Numbered from the stretch's first letter, positions 36,951 through 49,000 are shown. The stretch: 64,000 bases of DNA from Alkalicoccus sp. (GCA_007692495.1 REBZ01000093.1:1-64000); one strand, 5' to 3'. Translations and numbers: made by a program. The notes: generated from the sequence alone by a model not told the origin.

Positions 36951-38308
36951 TATTCATCTTCCTCCTTCTTTTTTAAAGTTTCATTTTCCGCTATTTCGCG
37001 GACGACAATTCTTGAGCCCGAAACGGAAATGACCTTTATTTTCCTACCTTGTTCAATATATCCTCCCTCAGACACTACGTCAAGACGTTCCTCATTAATC
37101 AGAGCAGTTCCTGACGGACGAAGGGTAGTAAGAGCTTCTCCTGTGCTCCCCTGAAGCTCACTGCGTGTTTCAGTGGAAACATAGCCGAGTTCAGAAGATG
37201 TAGCATCTGTCAGTATAACCCGCTTCATAGGACCGGCACGGTCCGCGTACTTTATAAGCAGAGCCATTCCAGTAATGGTAACGAGCATGGCAATCACAAA
37301 GGATATGAGAATATTAACCGTTGAAAAAGAGCTGAGTACAAGACTTGCAAGCACCGCGCCGAGACCAAGTATACCAAAGATACCGAAACTCGGCGAAAAC
37401 ACTTCCAAAACGAGCAGCCCGGCTCCTACGACAAATAGAATAAGTGACTCGAGCCCGGCAAATCCAGCTACGGTATGACCAAAAAAGAATAAAAACAGAG
37501 CTGAGGCCCCCATGATTCCCGGAATTCCAAACCCTGGTGAGTAAAGCTCCAGGATGAGTCCAAGTCCTCCAATAGACAGAAGAATTGGAATTACTACCGG
37601 ATGAGTTACGAGACGGGCGATATTTTCTGCCAGGCTCAGCTCAAACTCCTCCTGGGAAGCTTCTTCCAGCTCCAAATACTCCAGCAGTTCTTCCCGGTTA
37701 TCAACCACTGCTTCTGCATACCCGACCGATAAAGCTTCTGAAGCTGTCAGTGTAAGAAGCTCACCTTCTCCAACCCCGAGATCTTCCAGTTCAACAGAAG
37801 GATCCGCCATAGCCAGAGCGTAACGAACATCCCGGTCGTTCAGTTCTGCTGCCGACCTCATATTTCCGAGCCAGGCAGACTGCGCTTTATCGTCTGCTGC
37901 CTGACCTGTACCATCAATCACCTGAGCAGAACCCATTTCCGTTCCAGGCTGCATAACTATCTCATCTGCATTAAGTGATATATAGGCTCCGGCAGACATA
38001 GCTTCCCTTACAATGAAAGCTGTAGTGGGAATTTCTGTTTCCCGAACAATTTTGGCTATTTCTCCGGCTGCATCAACACGTCCGCCGGGGGTGTTCATCT
38101 CAAATACAATATGATCGACATTTTCTTCTTCAGCAGTTTCCACTGCCCTTTTCATAAAAGCTTCCAGTCCACGTTCCACAGTTTCCTCTACGGGAACAAA
38201 GAAGACAGTCTGACCCTCTCCATCTTCTGCCTGGGAAGGTGAAACCCAGATAAGAACAAAAGCGACTGCTAGCAGCGCTGAATACAGGGCAATCCGAGTC
38301 AGTTTCAC
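36950..38308 (-). CDS. nfeD: NfeD-family membrane serine protease
   Basis: The 452-residue protein (YqeZ type) has a signal peptide or anchor (about 7-27), a ClpP-like protease domain (about 30-225) with the nucleophile Ser in [17 protein letters not shown] near residue 107, four to five transmembrane helices (about 240-345) and a C-terminal OB-fold NfeD domain (about 375-452). NfeD proteins work with stomatin or flotillin partners, here FloA. The start is GTG preceded by GGAGAGGAGG. The SigW promoter upstream makes it first gene of the operon. Confidence 0.93.
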   Translation of the reverse strand: MKLTRIALYSALLAVAFVLIWVSPSQAEDGEGQTVFFVPVEETVERGLEAFMKRAVETAEEENVDHIVFEMNTPGGRVDAAGEIAKIVRETEIPTTAFIVREAMSAGAYISLNADEIVMQPGTEMGSAQVIDGTGQAADDKAQSAWLGNMRSAAELNDRDVRYALAMADPSVELEDLGVGEGELLTLTASEALSVGYAEAVVDNREELLEYLELEEASQEEFELSLAENIARLVTHPVVIPILLSIGGLGLILELYSPGFGIPGIMGASALFLFFFGHTVAGFAGLESLILFVVGAGLLVLEVFSPSFGIFGILGLGAVLASLVLSSFSTVNILISFVIAMLVTITGMALLIKYADRAGPMKRVILTDATSSELGYVSTETRSELQGSTGEALTTLRPSGTALINEERLDVVSEGGYIEQGRKIKVISVSGSRIVVREIAENETLKKKEEDE

Positions 38309-38350
38309 TTTTCCGGCCTCCTCTCCTGTACCTATAGTTACAGTATAGCT

Positions 38351-38376
38351 TACGTTCGAAACCGGGGAAAGTTTCA
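38351..38376 (-). promoter_or_regulatory. SigW-type promoter of nfeD-floA
   Basis: On the minus strand TGAAAC (38376-38371), a 16-base spacer and CGTA (38354-38351). This matches the SigW consensus TGAAAC-N16-CGTA as I know it, and the B. subtilis yqeZ-yqfAB operon is SigW-dependent. It lies about 45 bases before the GTG start. Confidence 0.88.
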
Positions 38377-38512
38377 GGGTTTATGTATGCGACCCATTTT
38401 TTTCATCCTCTTCTCCTTTGTACTTGCCGTACATTTTTTTGGAAGAGAGTGTATTAAGATGGAAGAAGCAGGTGCACCTGCATAAACACCGGTAAAGGTT
38501 TGGTACTGACAT

Positions 38513-38542
38513 TTAAAAAGCCTGTCAAACGAATTGACAGGC
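38513..38542 (-). terminator. Terminator of the 106-residue orphan gene
   Basis: A 9-base stem (38520-38528 and 38534-38542) with a 5-base loop is followed by TTTTTAAAT on the minus strand. Two further small hairpins lie between it and the gene (38545-38559 and 38560-38581), so the 38377-38608 gap is mostly hairpins. Confidence 0.88.
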
Positions 38543-38608
38543 CTGCGGCTCGCAGCCGCCCTTATTATACAGAAAGGGCTTTTATCGACCGGGAGCTCCA
38601 CTTTGATA

Positions 38609-38929
38609 TCAAGTTTCGTAATACAGCTCTTCCATCTGTTTTTTTGTCTTTGAGGAACCGTACCTGTAAATTAAATGAAACAAATCATTTTCATCTTCTC
38701 CCAGTTCCATTTTTTCTTTCTCATCTTTCGTTTCATCAAATGGAGAACCAAATACCTGCTCAGGCATAACATCTCCGCTCCGCACTTCTGCCAGTTTGTC
38801 TTCCAGTATTCCTTTTTCTTCCTTATCCAGTTCCACTTCGTAATTGATGAGCTGGGTATCCGGAAGAATTGGAGATAATTCTACGTATGATCCACTTCTC
38901 CAGATTACAAAATGAGTTTCTTTAGTCAT
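38609..38929 (-). CDS. Hypothetical 106-residue acidic protein
   Basis: I do not recognise this family. The product is soluble, acidic and has no signal peptide or membrane helix. It starts with an apparent beta-strand segment (HFVIWRSGSYVELSPILPDT), followed by charged helices (DKEEKGILEDKLAEV) and a Lys/Glu-rich end. A good ribosome binding site (AGGAGGAA) and a clear terminator show it is a real monocistronic gene. It sits between nfeD and yqeY, adjacent in B. subtilis. The following gap 38930-39198 shows no gene and no clear promoter. Confidence 0.75.
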   Translation of the reverse strand: MTKETHFVIWRSGSYVELSPILPDTQLINYEVELDKEEKGILEDKLAEVRSGDVMPEQVFGSPFDETKDEKEKMELGEDENDLFHLIYRYGSSKTKKQMEELYYET

Positions 38930-39198
38930 TGATATTCCTCCTTTAGCTTATTTTTCTATACCCTAATGTGAAATTCATTATTCATTCGTATGCAAATTTT
39001 CCGGAAAGAAGTTACAGAAAGTTGAATATGGTGGGAAAGCCGGTTTAAATCTTTTTCAATGTTTCTTTATAACACTGTATAAAAACAAAGCTGTATTACA
39101 AGTCGAGTATTGTTTTACAGGGCTGTCTGCAGCTTTGATGCCTCACCGGCCAGCAAAGTTGTCTACAATAAACAGCAGTGAACATCAAGCAGACCGAA

Positions 39199-39232
39199 AC
39201 ACAAAAAAGCACAGGAGCGCATCCTGTGCTTT
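39199..39232 (-). terminator. rpsU-yqeY terminator
   Basis: An 11-base stem (39206-39216 and 39222-39232) with loop GCGCA is followed by a T-run on the minus strand. Confidence 0.88.
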
Positions 39233-39243
39233 CATTCGTTAAC

Positions 39244-39693
39244 TTATTTTAAAGACTGCTGAACGAGAGTCCTGACTGCTGCACCATCTGCTCTGCCCTT
39301 TACTTTCGGCATCACGGCTCCCATCACACGGCCCATATCGGCCTTTGAGGAAGCACCGGTTTCTGCAATCGTCTCGTCGACAACCGCCTGCAGTTCCTTG
39401 TCGGACAACTGTTCAGGCATATAGTCTGCCAGTACAGAGATTTCCTGCTGTATTTTATCCACAAGATCTTCTCTTCCGGCTTTTTCGAACTCCTGGAGGG
39501 ATTCGCGGCGCTGCTTCATTTCCCGATTCAACACAGTAAGCACTTCTTCATCAGATAGCTCGTGACCAGCGTTGATCGCTTCATTCTGAACAGAGCTTTT
39601 CACAGAACGGATAACGGTCAGGCGCTGCTTATCTTTCGCACGCATGGCCTCTTTCATGTCCTGATTAAGCCTATCAAGAATCGATAAAGACAC
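39244..39693 (-). CDS. yqeY: GatB/YqeY domain protein
   Basis: The 149-residue protein is entirely a GatB/YqeY domain: an N-terminal helical bundle ([21 protein letters not shown]) and a C-terminal tail domain (about 95-149, [22 protein letters not shown]) like the tRNA-binding tail of amidotransferase subunit B. Function is unknown; a link to tRNA is inferred from the domain. It follows rpsU by 13 bases, as in B. subtilis, and ends at a strong terminator. Confidence 0.94.
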   Translation of the reverse strand: MSLSILDRLNQDMKEAMRAKDKQRLTVIRSVKSSVQNEAINAGHELSDEEVLTVLNREMKQRRESLQEFEKAGREDLVDKIQQEISVLADYMPEQLSDKELQAVVDETIAETGASSKADMGRVMGAVMPKVKGRADGAAVRTLVQQSLK

Positions 39694-39706
39694 GGCAACC
39701 CTCTCC

Positions 39707-39880
39707 TTAGAACTTACGCTTGCGAGCTTCTTCAGACTTTTTCTTGCGGCGAATACTAGGCTTTTCGTAATGCTTACGCTTTTTTACCTCCGCTAAAGTC
39801 CCTTCTTTAGACATCGTTTTCTTGAAACGACGAAGAGCAGTATCGAGATTTTCATTTTTGCGAACTCGTGTTTCTGCCAT
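39707..39880 (-). CDS. rpsU: 30S ribosomal protein S21
   Basis: The 57-residue basic protein has the S21 sequence [22 protein letters not shown] near the start and an Arg/Lys-rich C-terminus. It takes part in translation initiation on the 30S subunit. The ATG at 39880 follows GGAGGGAGGGAT; 13 upstream in-frame residues are leader, not protein. The promoter lies 60-90 bases upstream. The gene is here co-transcribed with yqeY and not with dnaG-sigA. Confidence 0.97.
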   Translation of the reverse strand: MAETRVRKNENLDTALRRFKKTMSKEGTLAEVKKRKHYEKPSIRRKKKSEEARKRKF

Positions 39881-39938
39881 TCTGTATCCCTCCCTCCGGA
39901 CAACCAGTAACACATACATTACTGCATGTTATAGATAG

Positions 39939-39967
39939 ATTATATAAGATTTGCTTCTTCAGGTCAA
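39939..39967 (-). promoter_or_regulatory. rpsU promoter
   Basis: On the minus strand TTGACC (39967-39962), 17-base spacer, TATAAT (39944-39939). Confidence 0.85.
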
Positions 39968-39977
39968 TATTGGATTT

Positions 39978-41315
39978 TTATGACAGTACCGAGGAACCAG
40001 TTTTGTTTTCCGTTTTCACAAATATTCCTTCGTTGAATGGATAACCTGCCTTTGTTATTTTCACTTTTACGATTTCCCCGATGAATTTTTCCGGCAGTTC
40101 CACTTTTACCTTCATATAGTTATCCGTATATCCTGTTAAAAGGCTGCTGTTTTCTTTGTCCGCTTCTTCCGGAATCATTTCCAGTACTTCCCCTTCAAAA
40201 AGCGAAGCATATTCCTTTGCCTGCTGATTCGATAATTCGATCAGACTGCGAACTCTTCCATGTTTAATATCGTCATTCACCTGATCTTTCATACGTGCAG
40301 CCGGTGTACCGGTACGCTTGGAATAAGGAAAGACGTGAAGCTCTGAGAATCCGATATCTCTTACTGCATCGTAGGTTTCCTGGAATTCTTCATCTGTTTC
40401 CCCCGGAAAGCCGACGATAACGTCGGAAGTGACTGCAAGTCCCGGAAGTGCATCTTTCAGGCGGTCTACACGCTCTTTATAAAATTCCATCGTATATTTC
40501 CGGCGCATACGTTTCAATACCGTATCCGACCCCGACTGCATCGGAACATGGAGGTGTCTGACAATTTTATCTGAGGCATCAATCGCCTGAATTACTTCAT
40601 CTGTAATCTGGCTTCCTTCGATGGAGGAAATTCTGATCCGTTTAAGCCCCTCCACCTTTTCGAGCTCTTTAAGAAGTCTGGCAAGATTATAATCTTTCAT
40701 ATCTTCTCCGTATCCGCCCGTGTGGATGCCTGTGAGAACTATTTCTTTATAGCCTGCCTCCACGAGCTGCCGGGCCTGTTTCAATACTTCTTCCGGATCC
40801 CGTGAGCGCAGCAGGCCTCTTGCCCATGGAATAATGCAGAAAGTACAGAAATTATTGCATCCTTCCTGTATTTTAAGAGAGGCACGGGTCCGGTCGGTAA
40901 AAGAAGGCACATCCAGCTCTTCATACACTCTCGTCTTCATGATATTGCCTACTCCGTTGATCGGCTCTCTCTCCTGCTGGAACTGCTCAATGTAGGGAAT
41001 CATTTTATGCCTGTCCTGAGTACCAACTACAATATCCACGCCGGGTACAGCCATTACTTCTGCCGGAGAAGTCTGAGCGTAACAGCCTGTGACACATATT
41101 ACTGCGTCGGGATTTCTCCGCACAGCCCGCCGGATAACCTGCCGGCTTTTTTTATCTCCTGTATTCGTAACTGTACACGTGTTGATAACATATACATCCG
41201 CTGTCTGATCAAATTCTACTTTTTCGTAATTTTCTTTTTGAAACAGCTGCCATATCGCTTCTGTTTCGTAATGATTTACTTTACACCCTAACGTATGGAA
41301 TGCTACTTTACGCAT
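39978..41315 (-). CDS. mtaB: tRNA t6A37 methylthiotransferase MtaB
   Basis: The 445-residue radical-SAM enzyme converts t6A37 to ms2t6A37 in tRNAs reading ANN codons. The N-terminal methylthiotransferase domain starts with TLGCKVNHYETE and has further Cys in NTCTVT and VTGCYAQ. The radical-SAM cluster is CNNFCTFC near residue 154. A C-terminal TRAM domain (about 370-432) binds RNA. It is last in the hrcA-to-mtaB gene string, 6 bases after rsmE. Confidence 0.95.
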   Translation of the reverse strand: MRKVAFHTLGCKVNHYETEAIWQLFQKENYEKVEFDQTADVYVINTCTVTNTGDKKSRQVIRRAVRRNPDAVICVTGCYAQTSPAEVMAVPGVDIVVGTQDRHKMIPYIEQFQQEREPINGVGNIMKTRVYEELDVPSFTDRTRASLKIQEGCNNFCTFCIIPWARGLLRSRDPEEVLKQARQLVEAGYKEIVLTGIHTGGYGEDMKDYNLARLLKELEKVEGLKRIRISSIEGSQITDEVIQAIDASDKIVRHLHVPMQSGSDTVLKRMRRKYTMEFYKERVDRLKDALPGLAVTSDVIVGFPGETDEEFQETYDAVRDIGFSELHVFPYSKRTGTPAARMKDQVNDDIKHGRVRSLIELSNQQAKEYASLFEGEVLEMIPEEADKENSSLLTGYTDNYMKVKVELPEKFIGEIVKVKITKAGYPFNEGIFVKTENKTGSSVLS

Positions 41316-41321
41316 ACCTTT

Positions 41322-42068
41322 TCACCTCAACAATTCAAAATGGTAGGAAAGCACAGACAGTGCATACAGCGGCGCTGTTTCTGTACGGAGTATTCTCGGC
41401 CCGAAAGCACAACTTATTCCTCCGGCCTTCTGAAGTGCCTTAACTTCTCTTTCACTCAGTCCGCCTTCTGGTCCAATTACTACCATCACCCTGTCCCCGG
41501 GTTCCATTGCTGAAAGGGTACTGTGTAAAGCAGAAGCCTCCCCCTGTTTCGCATCTTCTTCATAGGCGATCAGGACGAAAGCTGTTTCTTCCGCCCTTTT
41601 TACGAGCTGTTCAAAGTCCTGCACAGATATAACAGCAGGGATTTTTTGGCGGTGTGCCTGTTCCGCTGCTTCTTTAGCTATTTTCTGCCATCTGCTCTCT
41701 TTTTTTGCTGCCTTTTTTTGATCCAGCTTCACGATCGATCTGTCTGCACGGAAAGGAAGGAAAGTCTCTGCTCCAAGCTCTGTGCCTTTCTGAAGGACAG
41801 ATTCCAGTTTATCTCCTTTAGGAAGCCCCTGTGCTATCGTAACTTTTACCGGAAGTTCCGCGGACGGTGCTTCTTCTTTCAGCAGCCGTACGGCAGAAGA
41901 CGGTTCTTCTTCAAGTTCTGAAAGGTAGCAGGTTCCATCCATCCGGCATACAATCAATTGATCTCCCGGACTCATCCTCATAACTGTAAGGGCGTGATGG
42001 GAAGATTCATCGTCAAGCAGTGCCCTCTCCTTCTGAAACAGACTATTGTCCAAAAAATAGCGCTGCAT
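41322..42068 (-). CDS. rsmE: 16S rRNA m3U1498 methyltransferase RsmE
   Basis: The 248-residue SPOUT methyltransferase modifies U1498 in the 30S decoding region. It has an N-terminal PUA-like domain (MQRYFLDNSLF, residues 1-70) and a C-terminal SPOUT knot with MVVIGPEGGLSEREV near 195 and GPRILRTETAPLYAL near 221. It starts one base after the prmA stop, with a ribosome binding site (GAGGTG) inside the end of prmA. Confidence 0.95.
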   Translation of the reverse strand: MQRYFLDNSLFQKERALLDDESSHHALTVMRMSPGDQLIVCRMDGTCYLSELEEEPSSAVRLLKEEAPSAELPVKVTIAQGLPKGDKLESVLQKGTELGAETFLPFRADRSIVKLDQKKAAKKESRWQKIAKEAAEQAHRQKIPAVISVQDFEQLVKRAEETAFVLIAYEEDAKQGEASALHSTLSAMEPGDRVMVVIGPEGGLSEREVKALQKAGGISCAFGPRILRTETAPLYALSVLSYHFELLR

Positions 42069-42069
42069 G

Positions 42070-43023
42070 TTACACCTCTTCCGGCCTGATGGCGGTTACG
42101 GAGATCCAGTCTTCCATTTCTGTGATTTCCTCAATATGAAAGCCTGCCTGATTAAGTGCTTCTTTTACCATTTCTCTTTTGCGCTGTATAATTCCAGATA
42201 CGATGAGCTTACCACCCGGACGAAGTGCTGTATAGGCATCTTCTGTCATGTTCACGATAACTTCAGCCAGAATATTAGCAGTGATCACATCATATGTATC
42301 TTCAATGTGATCCAGCAGGTTGGCTTTCATCACCTTTACCCGGTCTTCAACTTTATTCCACTTTACGTTATCTGCAGCCGACTGTACGGCCACCTCGTCG
42401 AGATCGAGAGCTTCAATACTCTCTGCACCGAGCCTGGCAGCAGCTACGGCGAGCACACCGGATCCTGTGCCGACATCGATCATTCTGTCTCCAGAATTCA
42501 GATGTTTTTCCATCGCCTGAATACACAGAACTGTCGTAGGATGGGTCCCGGTACCGAAGGCCATCCCGGGATCCAGTTCCACAACAAGCTCCTGATCGGT
42601 AACAGGCTCGTATTTTTCCCAGCTTGGGGAAATCGTGATACGCGAGCCCACTTTTACCGGTTTATAATACTTTTTCCAGGCGGTAGCCCAGTCTTCTTCG
42701 TCCACTTCGCTGACAGAAACGAGATTTTTTCCGATGTCAATGCTGTAACGGCGAAGCTGGGTGATGGACTCCTTAATCTCTTTCACTGTTTCTCCGAGAA
42801 AGCTGTTTTCGGGAAGGTATGCTTTAAGAAGCACTCCTTCTTCCGGATAATCTTCTTCCGACAAGTAGTATATTTCTCCAAATGCAGACTCCCTGTCCCG
42901 GTAAAGATCCTCTCTATCCTCGATTACTACACCGCCTGCGCCTGCTTCATGCAGAATATTACTGATAGGCTCCACAGCTTCCTGAGTAGTGTGAATACAG
43001 ATTTCAGTCCATTTCATTTTCAT
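42070..43023 (-). CDS. prmA: Ribosomal protein L11 methyltransferase
   Basis: The 317-residue SAM enzyme trimethylates several residues of ribosomal protein L11. An N-terminal substrate-binding domain (about 1-95) precedes a Rossmann methyltransferase domain with DPGMAFGTGTHPTT near 150, MIDVGTGSGVLAVAA near 178 and the NILAEV motif near 243. Start at the ATG 43023; a second Met two codons later is possible. It lies between dnaJ and rsmE. Confidence 0.96.
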   Translation of the reverse strand: MKMKWTEICIHTTQEAVEPISNILHEAGAGGVVIEDREDLYRDRESAFGEIYYLSEEDYPEEGVLLKAYLPENSFLGETVKEIKESITQLRRYSIDIGKNLVSVSEVDEEDWATAWKKYYKPVKVGSRITISPSWEKYEPVTDQELVVELDPGMAFGTGTHPTTVLCIQAMEKHLNSGDRMIDVGTGSGVLAVAAARLGAESIEALDLDEVAVQSAADNVKWNKVEDRVKVMKANLLDHIEDTYDVITANILAEVIVNMTEDAYTALRPGGKLIVSGIIQRKREMVKEALNQAGFHIEEITEMEDWISVTAIRPEEV

Positions 43024-43043
43024 TCCAGCTCCCTGCTTTTAAT

Positions 43044-44168
43044 CTATTCCCCGAAGCTTTTAAAGGCTCTTTTTACTTTTGCGAAGAAATTGCGGCTCTG
43101 TTCGTCCGGTGCTTCTGTTCCGCTTTCTTCTGCAAAATCACGAAGCAGCTCTTTCTGTCTGTCGTTTAGTTTTTTAGGCGTAATAATCTTCACCTGTATA
43201 TGCTGATCGCCCTGGCCCATTCCCCGGACATTCGGCGCTCCTTTTCCACGCAGACGGAAATGTGTGCCTGTCTGCGTACCTGCAGGCACTTTCACTTTCA
43301 CTTTTCCTTCAAGCGTAGGTACCTCTATTTCATCGCCGAGAGCAGACTGGACAAATGTAATCGGCATTTCACAATAAATGTCGTCTCCTTCCCGGTGGAA
43401 AAATTCATGTTCTTTTACATTAAATACGACGTAAAGATCTCCAGGAGGGCCGCCATTGACCCCAGGTTCTCCCTGCCCGGCTACACGTATCTGCTGACCA
43501 GTATCCACTCCGGCAGGAATTTTTATATGAATTTTTTTCCTCTTTTTCACTTTGCCGCGTCCGCCGCACGTGCCGCACTTGTCTTTTACCTGCTGGCCTG
43601 TCCCTTCACAGCGGTCACAGACTCTTCGGTTGACTACCCGGCCGAAAGGTGTGTTCTGTTCCACATTCAGCTGACCTGCACCTCCGCACTGCCGGCATGT
43701 TTCAGGCTGGGTTCCGGGCTTCGCTCCGCTTCCATCACAGGTTGTACACTCTTCCTCCCGTGGGATTTCAATGTCTGTTTCTTTACCAAATACAGCTTCT
43801 TTAAATTCCAGTGTCATAGTGTACTGCAGATCGGATCCCTGCATTGGGGCGTTTGGATCACGGCTTCTGCCTCCCCCACCGAAAAACATATCAAATATAT
43901 CGCTGAAGCCGCCGAAATCACCTGCTCCGGCTCCGCCGAATCCCTGGTTTGGATCTGTATGGCCGAACTGGTCGTAATGTGCCCGTTTGCTGCTGTCACT
44001 CAATGTATCGTAAGCATCTTTAACTTCCTTAAATTTCTCTTCTGCATCAGCTTCTTTGTTTACATCCGGATGATACTTTCGTGCCAGTTTTCTGTATGCT
44101 TTTTTTATTTCCTGTTCCTCGGCGTTTTTATCCACGCCGAGAACGTCATAAAAATCTCGTTTACTCAT
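43044..44168 (-). CDS. dnaJ: Chaperone DnaJ
   Basis: The 374-residue co-chaperone stimulates DnaK ATPase and delivers clients. The J domain (residues 4-68) has the HPD motif in KYHPDVN; a Gly/Phe-rich linker follows (about 70-105); the zinc domain has four CxxCxGxG-type repeats (about 140-215); the C-terminal substrate-binding domains follow. The ATG follows GGGAGTGG. A hairpin between dnaK and dnaJ (44244-44282) may reduce its transcription relative to dnaK. Confidence 0.97.
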   Translation of the reverse strand: MSKRDFYDVLGVDKNAEEQEIKKAYRKLARKYHPDVNKEADAEEKFKEVKDAYDTLSDSSKRAHYDQFGHTDPNQGFGGAGAGDFGGFSDIFDMFFGGGGRSRDPNAPMQGSDLQYTMTLEFKEAVFGKETDIEIPREEECTTCDGSGAKPGTQPETCRQCGGAGQLNVEQNTPFGRVVNRRVCDRCEGTGQQVKDKCGTCGGRGKVKKRKKIHIKIPAGVDTGQQIRVAGQGEPGVNGGPPGDLYVVFNVKEHEFFHREGDDIYCEMPITFVQSALGDEIEVPTLEGKVKVKVPAGTQTGTHFRLRGKGAPNVRGMGQGDQHIQVKIITPKKLNDRQKELLRDFAEESGTEAPDEQSRNFFAKVKRAFKSFGE

Positions 44169-44243
44169 TTTTTACCACTCCCGACTTTTCTCCATAACGA
44201 GTATCTTATCATCTGTCTGTCAGACAGTAAAGGTGCGTTTCAG

Positions 44244-44282
44244 AGAAAAAAGTCAAAGCCAAGATGCCCTGACTTTGACTTT
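44244..44282 (-). terminator. Hairpin between dnaK and dnaJ
   Basis: A 10-base stem (44249-44258 and 44273-44282) with a 14-base loop is followed on the minus strand by a short T-run. Since dnaJ follows, it probably acts as a partial terminator or as a processing or stability element. Confidence 0.65.
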
Positions 44283-44289
44283 CTTTCTG

Positions 44290-46691
<2,402 letters not shown>

Positions 46692-46704
46692 CTCCTTCTA
46701 TTAA

Positions 46705-47733
46705 TTAATTTTTATTTCTTCTATTCAATAGTTCCGACATGTCCCGCGAAAAATATTCCATAAGGCTGATCACCCTTGGATATTCCATTCTTGTAGGCCC
46801 CAGCAGACCTATGGTGCCCACATATTTACCATCGAGCGTGTAGGTAGCCGTAACGAGGCTCAGATCCTCAAACGGCTTGAAGTCATTTTCTTCCCCTATT
46901 CTAATTGTGAGCCCCTGGTCTTCGGAGCGGATCAGCCTCGATACGAGGGCATCTTCTTCAAAAATATTCAGGATGTTCCGTACTCTCTCGACATCATTGA
47001 ACTCAGGCTGGCTTAGAATATTTGTTTTACCGCCATAGTAAACCTTTTCCTGCTGATGGTCCCGGAATACTTCCCGTAATGCCGTAAGCATCGTCTCGTA
47101 CTTGGAAACGTATTTTTTAAACACGGAGGCAATTTCCTGGGAAAGTTTCTGCTGGAGCTGATAGATAGGCACGCCCCGCAGGCGTTCATTAAGAATATTG
47201 ACTACTTTTTCCACATCTGATCCGGAAACATTTTCCGGAAAATACACTGTCTGATTTTCCACATGCCCTGAATCAGTCACGATAATGATAACCGCCTGGG
47301 TTGTGGAAATAGGTATGAGCTGTATCTGCTGCAGCTTCGATTCAAAAACTTCCGGTCCAAGAACAATCGAAGTGTAGGAAGTCAGCTGGGAGAGGATTTT
47401 GGCTGACTGCTGAATAACCTGTTCCGACTCCTGGAACTTCTCTGCCAGCTGGGAGCGGATGTCTGTCACGTCCCTGGAAGACAGCTGTGTAGGTGATAAA
47501 AGGTGATCTACGTAGTAACGGTAGCCTTTTTGAGAAGGAATACGCCCGGCTGAACTGTGGGGCTTTTCAAGAAAACCCATTTCCTCCAGATCCGACATTT
47601 CATTACGAATCGTTGCGGGACTGAAATTGATATCCTGACGCTTGGAAATCGTCCGGGATCCGACAGGTTCTGCATTCGTAATATAATCGTCGACAATCGC
47701 CTTTAATATATACAGCTGCCTTTCTGTTAACAT
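46705..47733 (-). CDS. hrcA: Heat-inducible transcription repressor HrcA
   Basis: The 343-residue repressor binds CIRCE elements and is kept active by GroEL. An N-terminal winged helix (LTERQLYILKAIVDDYI, then GSRTISKR and SPATIRNEMSDLEEMGFLEKPHSSAGRIPS parts up to residue 60) precedes GAF-like and dimerisation domains. I chose the third of three consecutive ATGs, 6 bases after AGGAGGG, which gives the same length as in B. subtilis. It heads the operon hrcA-grpE-dnaK-dnaJ-prmA-rsmE-mtaB and represses itself through CIRCE. Confidence 0.97.
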   Translation of the reverse strand: MLTERQLYILKAIVDDYITNAEPVGSRTISKRQDINFSPATIRNEMSDLEEMGFLEKPHSSAGRIPSQKGYRYYVDHLLSPTQLSSRDVTDIRSQLAEKFQESEQVIQQSAKILSQLTSYTSIVLGPEVFESKLQQIQLIPISTTQAVIIIVTDSGHVENQTVYFPENVSGSDVEKVVNILNERLRGVPIYQLQQKLSQEIASVFKKYVSKYETMLTALREVFRDHQQEKVYYGGKTNILSQPEFNDVERVRNILNIFEEDALVSRLIRSEDQGLTIRIGEENDFKPFEDLSLVTATYTLDGKYVGTIGLLGPTRMEYPRVISLMEYFSRDMSELLNRRNKN

Positions 47734-47747
47734 CATCATCCCTCCTG

Positions 47748-47774
47748 TTAGCACTCTTATTCGCCGAGTGCTAA
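47748..47774. promoter_or_regulatory. CIRCE operator
   Basis: TTAGCACTC, nine bases, GAGTGCTAA: an exact match to the HrcA-binding CIRCE element. It lies directly before the hrcA ribosome binding site. A promoter is expected just upstream on the minus strand; TTGACA (47816-47811) is present but TATAAT follows at an overlong distance, with TACTTT at 18 bases as the alternative, so the exact -10 is unresolved. Confidence 0.97.
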
Positions 47775-47829
47775 ATCTATTATATAAAGTACCAAAGAAG
47801 GATTTGGTTTGTCAACGAATCAGCGCGCA

Positions 47830-48975
47830 TTAATCTGAAGCAAACAGAAATTTTTCAAAAACTTCATTGCCGAGAAGGATACCTTCCTCAGTGAGCATAA
47901 ACCGCTCCGGTGTTTCGCAAAGCCATCCTGCTTTTTTAAGGTCTTCCGTAACTCCAGGGAATGCTTTCTGCACTGTCTGCCCATAACGGGCCTCGAAACG
48001 TTCCTTTGACACTCCTAACCGTTTCCGGAGCCCCATAAACATTTCTTCCTCCATTTTTTCCGAAAAAGTCACTTCATGTATTTCCAGATATGGGAGCTTT
48101 TTTTCTCTTACGGATTTCATGTATTTCGGAAGCGGGCCGTGGTTCCTGATTCTCAGTCCCTCAACGTAGCTGTGGGCCCCCGCTCCAATACCGTAATATT
48201 CGTCGTTGTTCCAGTACGCAAGATTATGTCTGCTGAGAGCTTCCCCGCGGGCAAAGTTGCTTATTTCATAAGCATCAAATCCACTTTCTTTGAGGAATTT
48301 AAGCATGAAAGCATACATCTCTGCTTCCAGTTCCTGTTCCGGAAGCTTGAGTTTACCTTTGTTCATCATCTGATAGAAGACAGTTTTCGGTTCAATCTTT
48401 AAGGAATAGGCGCTTATATGGGTAATAGGAAGAGAGACCGCTCTGCGCAGCGTATTCTTCCACTGCTCCATCGTATGATCCGGAAGACCGAACATCAGAT
48501 CAACAGACAAGTTTTGGATTCCCGCTTCCAGGGCAAGCCGTACCGTTTCTTCCACCTGCTCCGGCTTATGATCTCTGTTTATCGCTTTAAGCAGTTCCGG
48601 ATCAAACGTCTGCGCACCGATGCTCAGACGGTTCACGCCTGCTTTACGCATCATTGCAAATTTTTCTGTACCGGCACTTCCCGGATTTACTTCGACTGTC
48701 CATTCTACGTCCTCCGCCAGATCGAAATGCTTCGGAACAGCTTCAAGAAGCCGCTGAAGCTGCTCGGTGGTCAGCGAAGTAGGTGTTCCTCCACCCACGT
48801 AGATCGTTTCGACAGCATTTGTCTGCGGATATTTTTTTACCGTATGCTTCATTTCTTCTATTGTTAAATCAATATATTCATCCACCGGCTGGTTTTCCAG
48901 AAAAAATTTATTGAAATCACAGTAATGGCATATCTGCTCACAAAACGGCACGTGAATATAAATTGATTTTCTCAT
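47830..48975 (-). CDS. hemW: Heme chaperone HemW (HemN-like)
   Basis: The 381-residue radical-SAM protein resembles oxygen-independent coproporphyrinogen oxidase. The cluster motif is CEQICHYC (Cys12, Cys16, Cys19), followed by YVGGGTPTSL near 62 and EVNPGS near 97. Members without the extra N-terminal region of HemN, as here, act as heme-insertion chaperones rather than oxidases; that reassignment is from family knowledge. It is preceded by the lepA terminator and followed by hrcA's promoter region. Confidence 0.92.
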   Translation of the reverse strand: MRKSIYIHVPFCEQICHYCDFNKFFLENQPVDEYIDLTIEEMKHTVKKYPQTNAVETIYVGGGTPTSLTTEQLQRLLEAVPKHFDLAEDVEWTVEVNPGSAGTEKFAMMRKAGVNRLSIGAQTFDPELLKAINRDHKPEQVEETVRLALEAGIQNLSVDLMFGLPDHTMEQWKNTLRRAVSLPITHISAYSLKIEPKTVFYQMMNKGKLKLPEQELEAEMYAFMLKFLKESGFDAYEISNFARGEALSRHNLAYWNNDEYYGIGAGAHSYVEGLRIRNHGPLPKYMKSVREKKLPYLEIHEVTFSEKMEEEMFMGLRKRLGVSKERFEARYGQTVQKAFPGVTEDLKKAGWLCETPERFMLTEEGILLGNEVFEKFLFASD

Positions 48976-49000
48976 AAATCATTTTCCTTTCTTCAAGTAA

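Noticed and set aside
38374-38601. 75-codon minus-strand frame before nfeD
   Set aside because: It runs through three hairpins including a terminator.
38989-39198. Possible SigB-type promoter near the orphan gene (a GGGTAT on the minus strand near 38963)
   Set aside because: No matching -35 (GTTT) at the right distance.
42067-43206. 379-codon open frame opposite prmA
   Set aside because: Shadow of prmA on the other strand; prmA is clearly the real gene.
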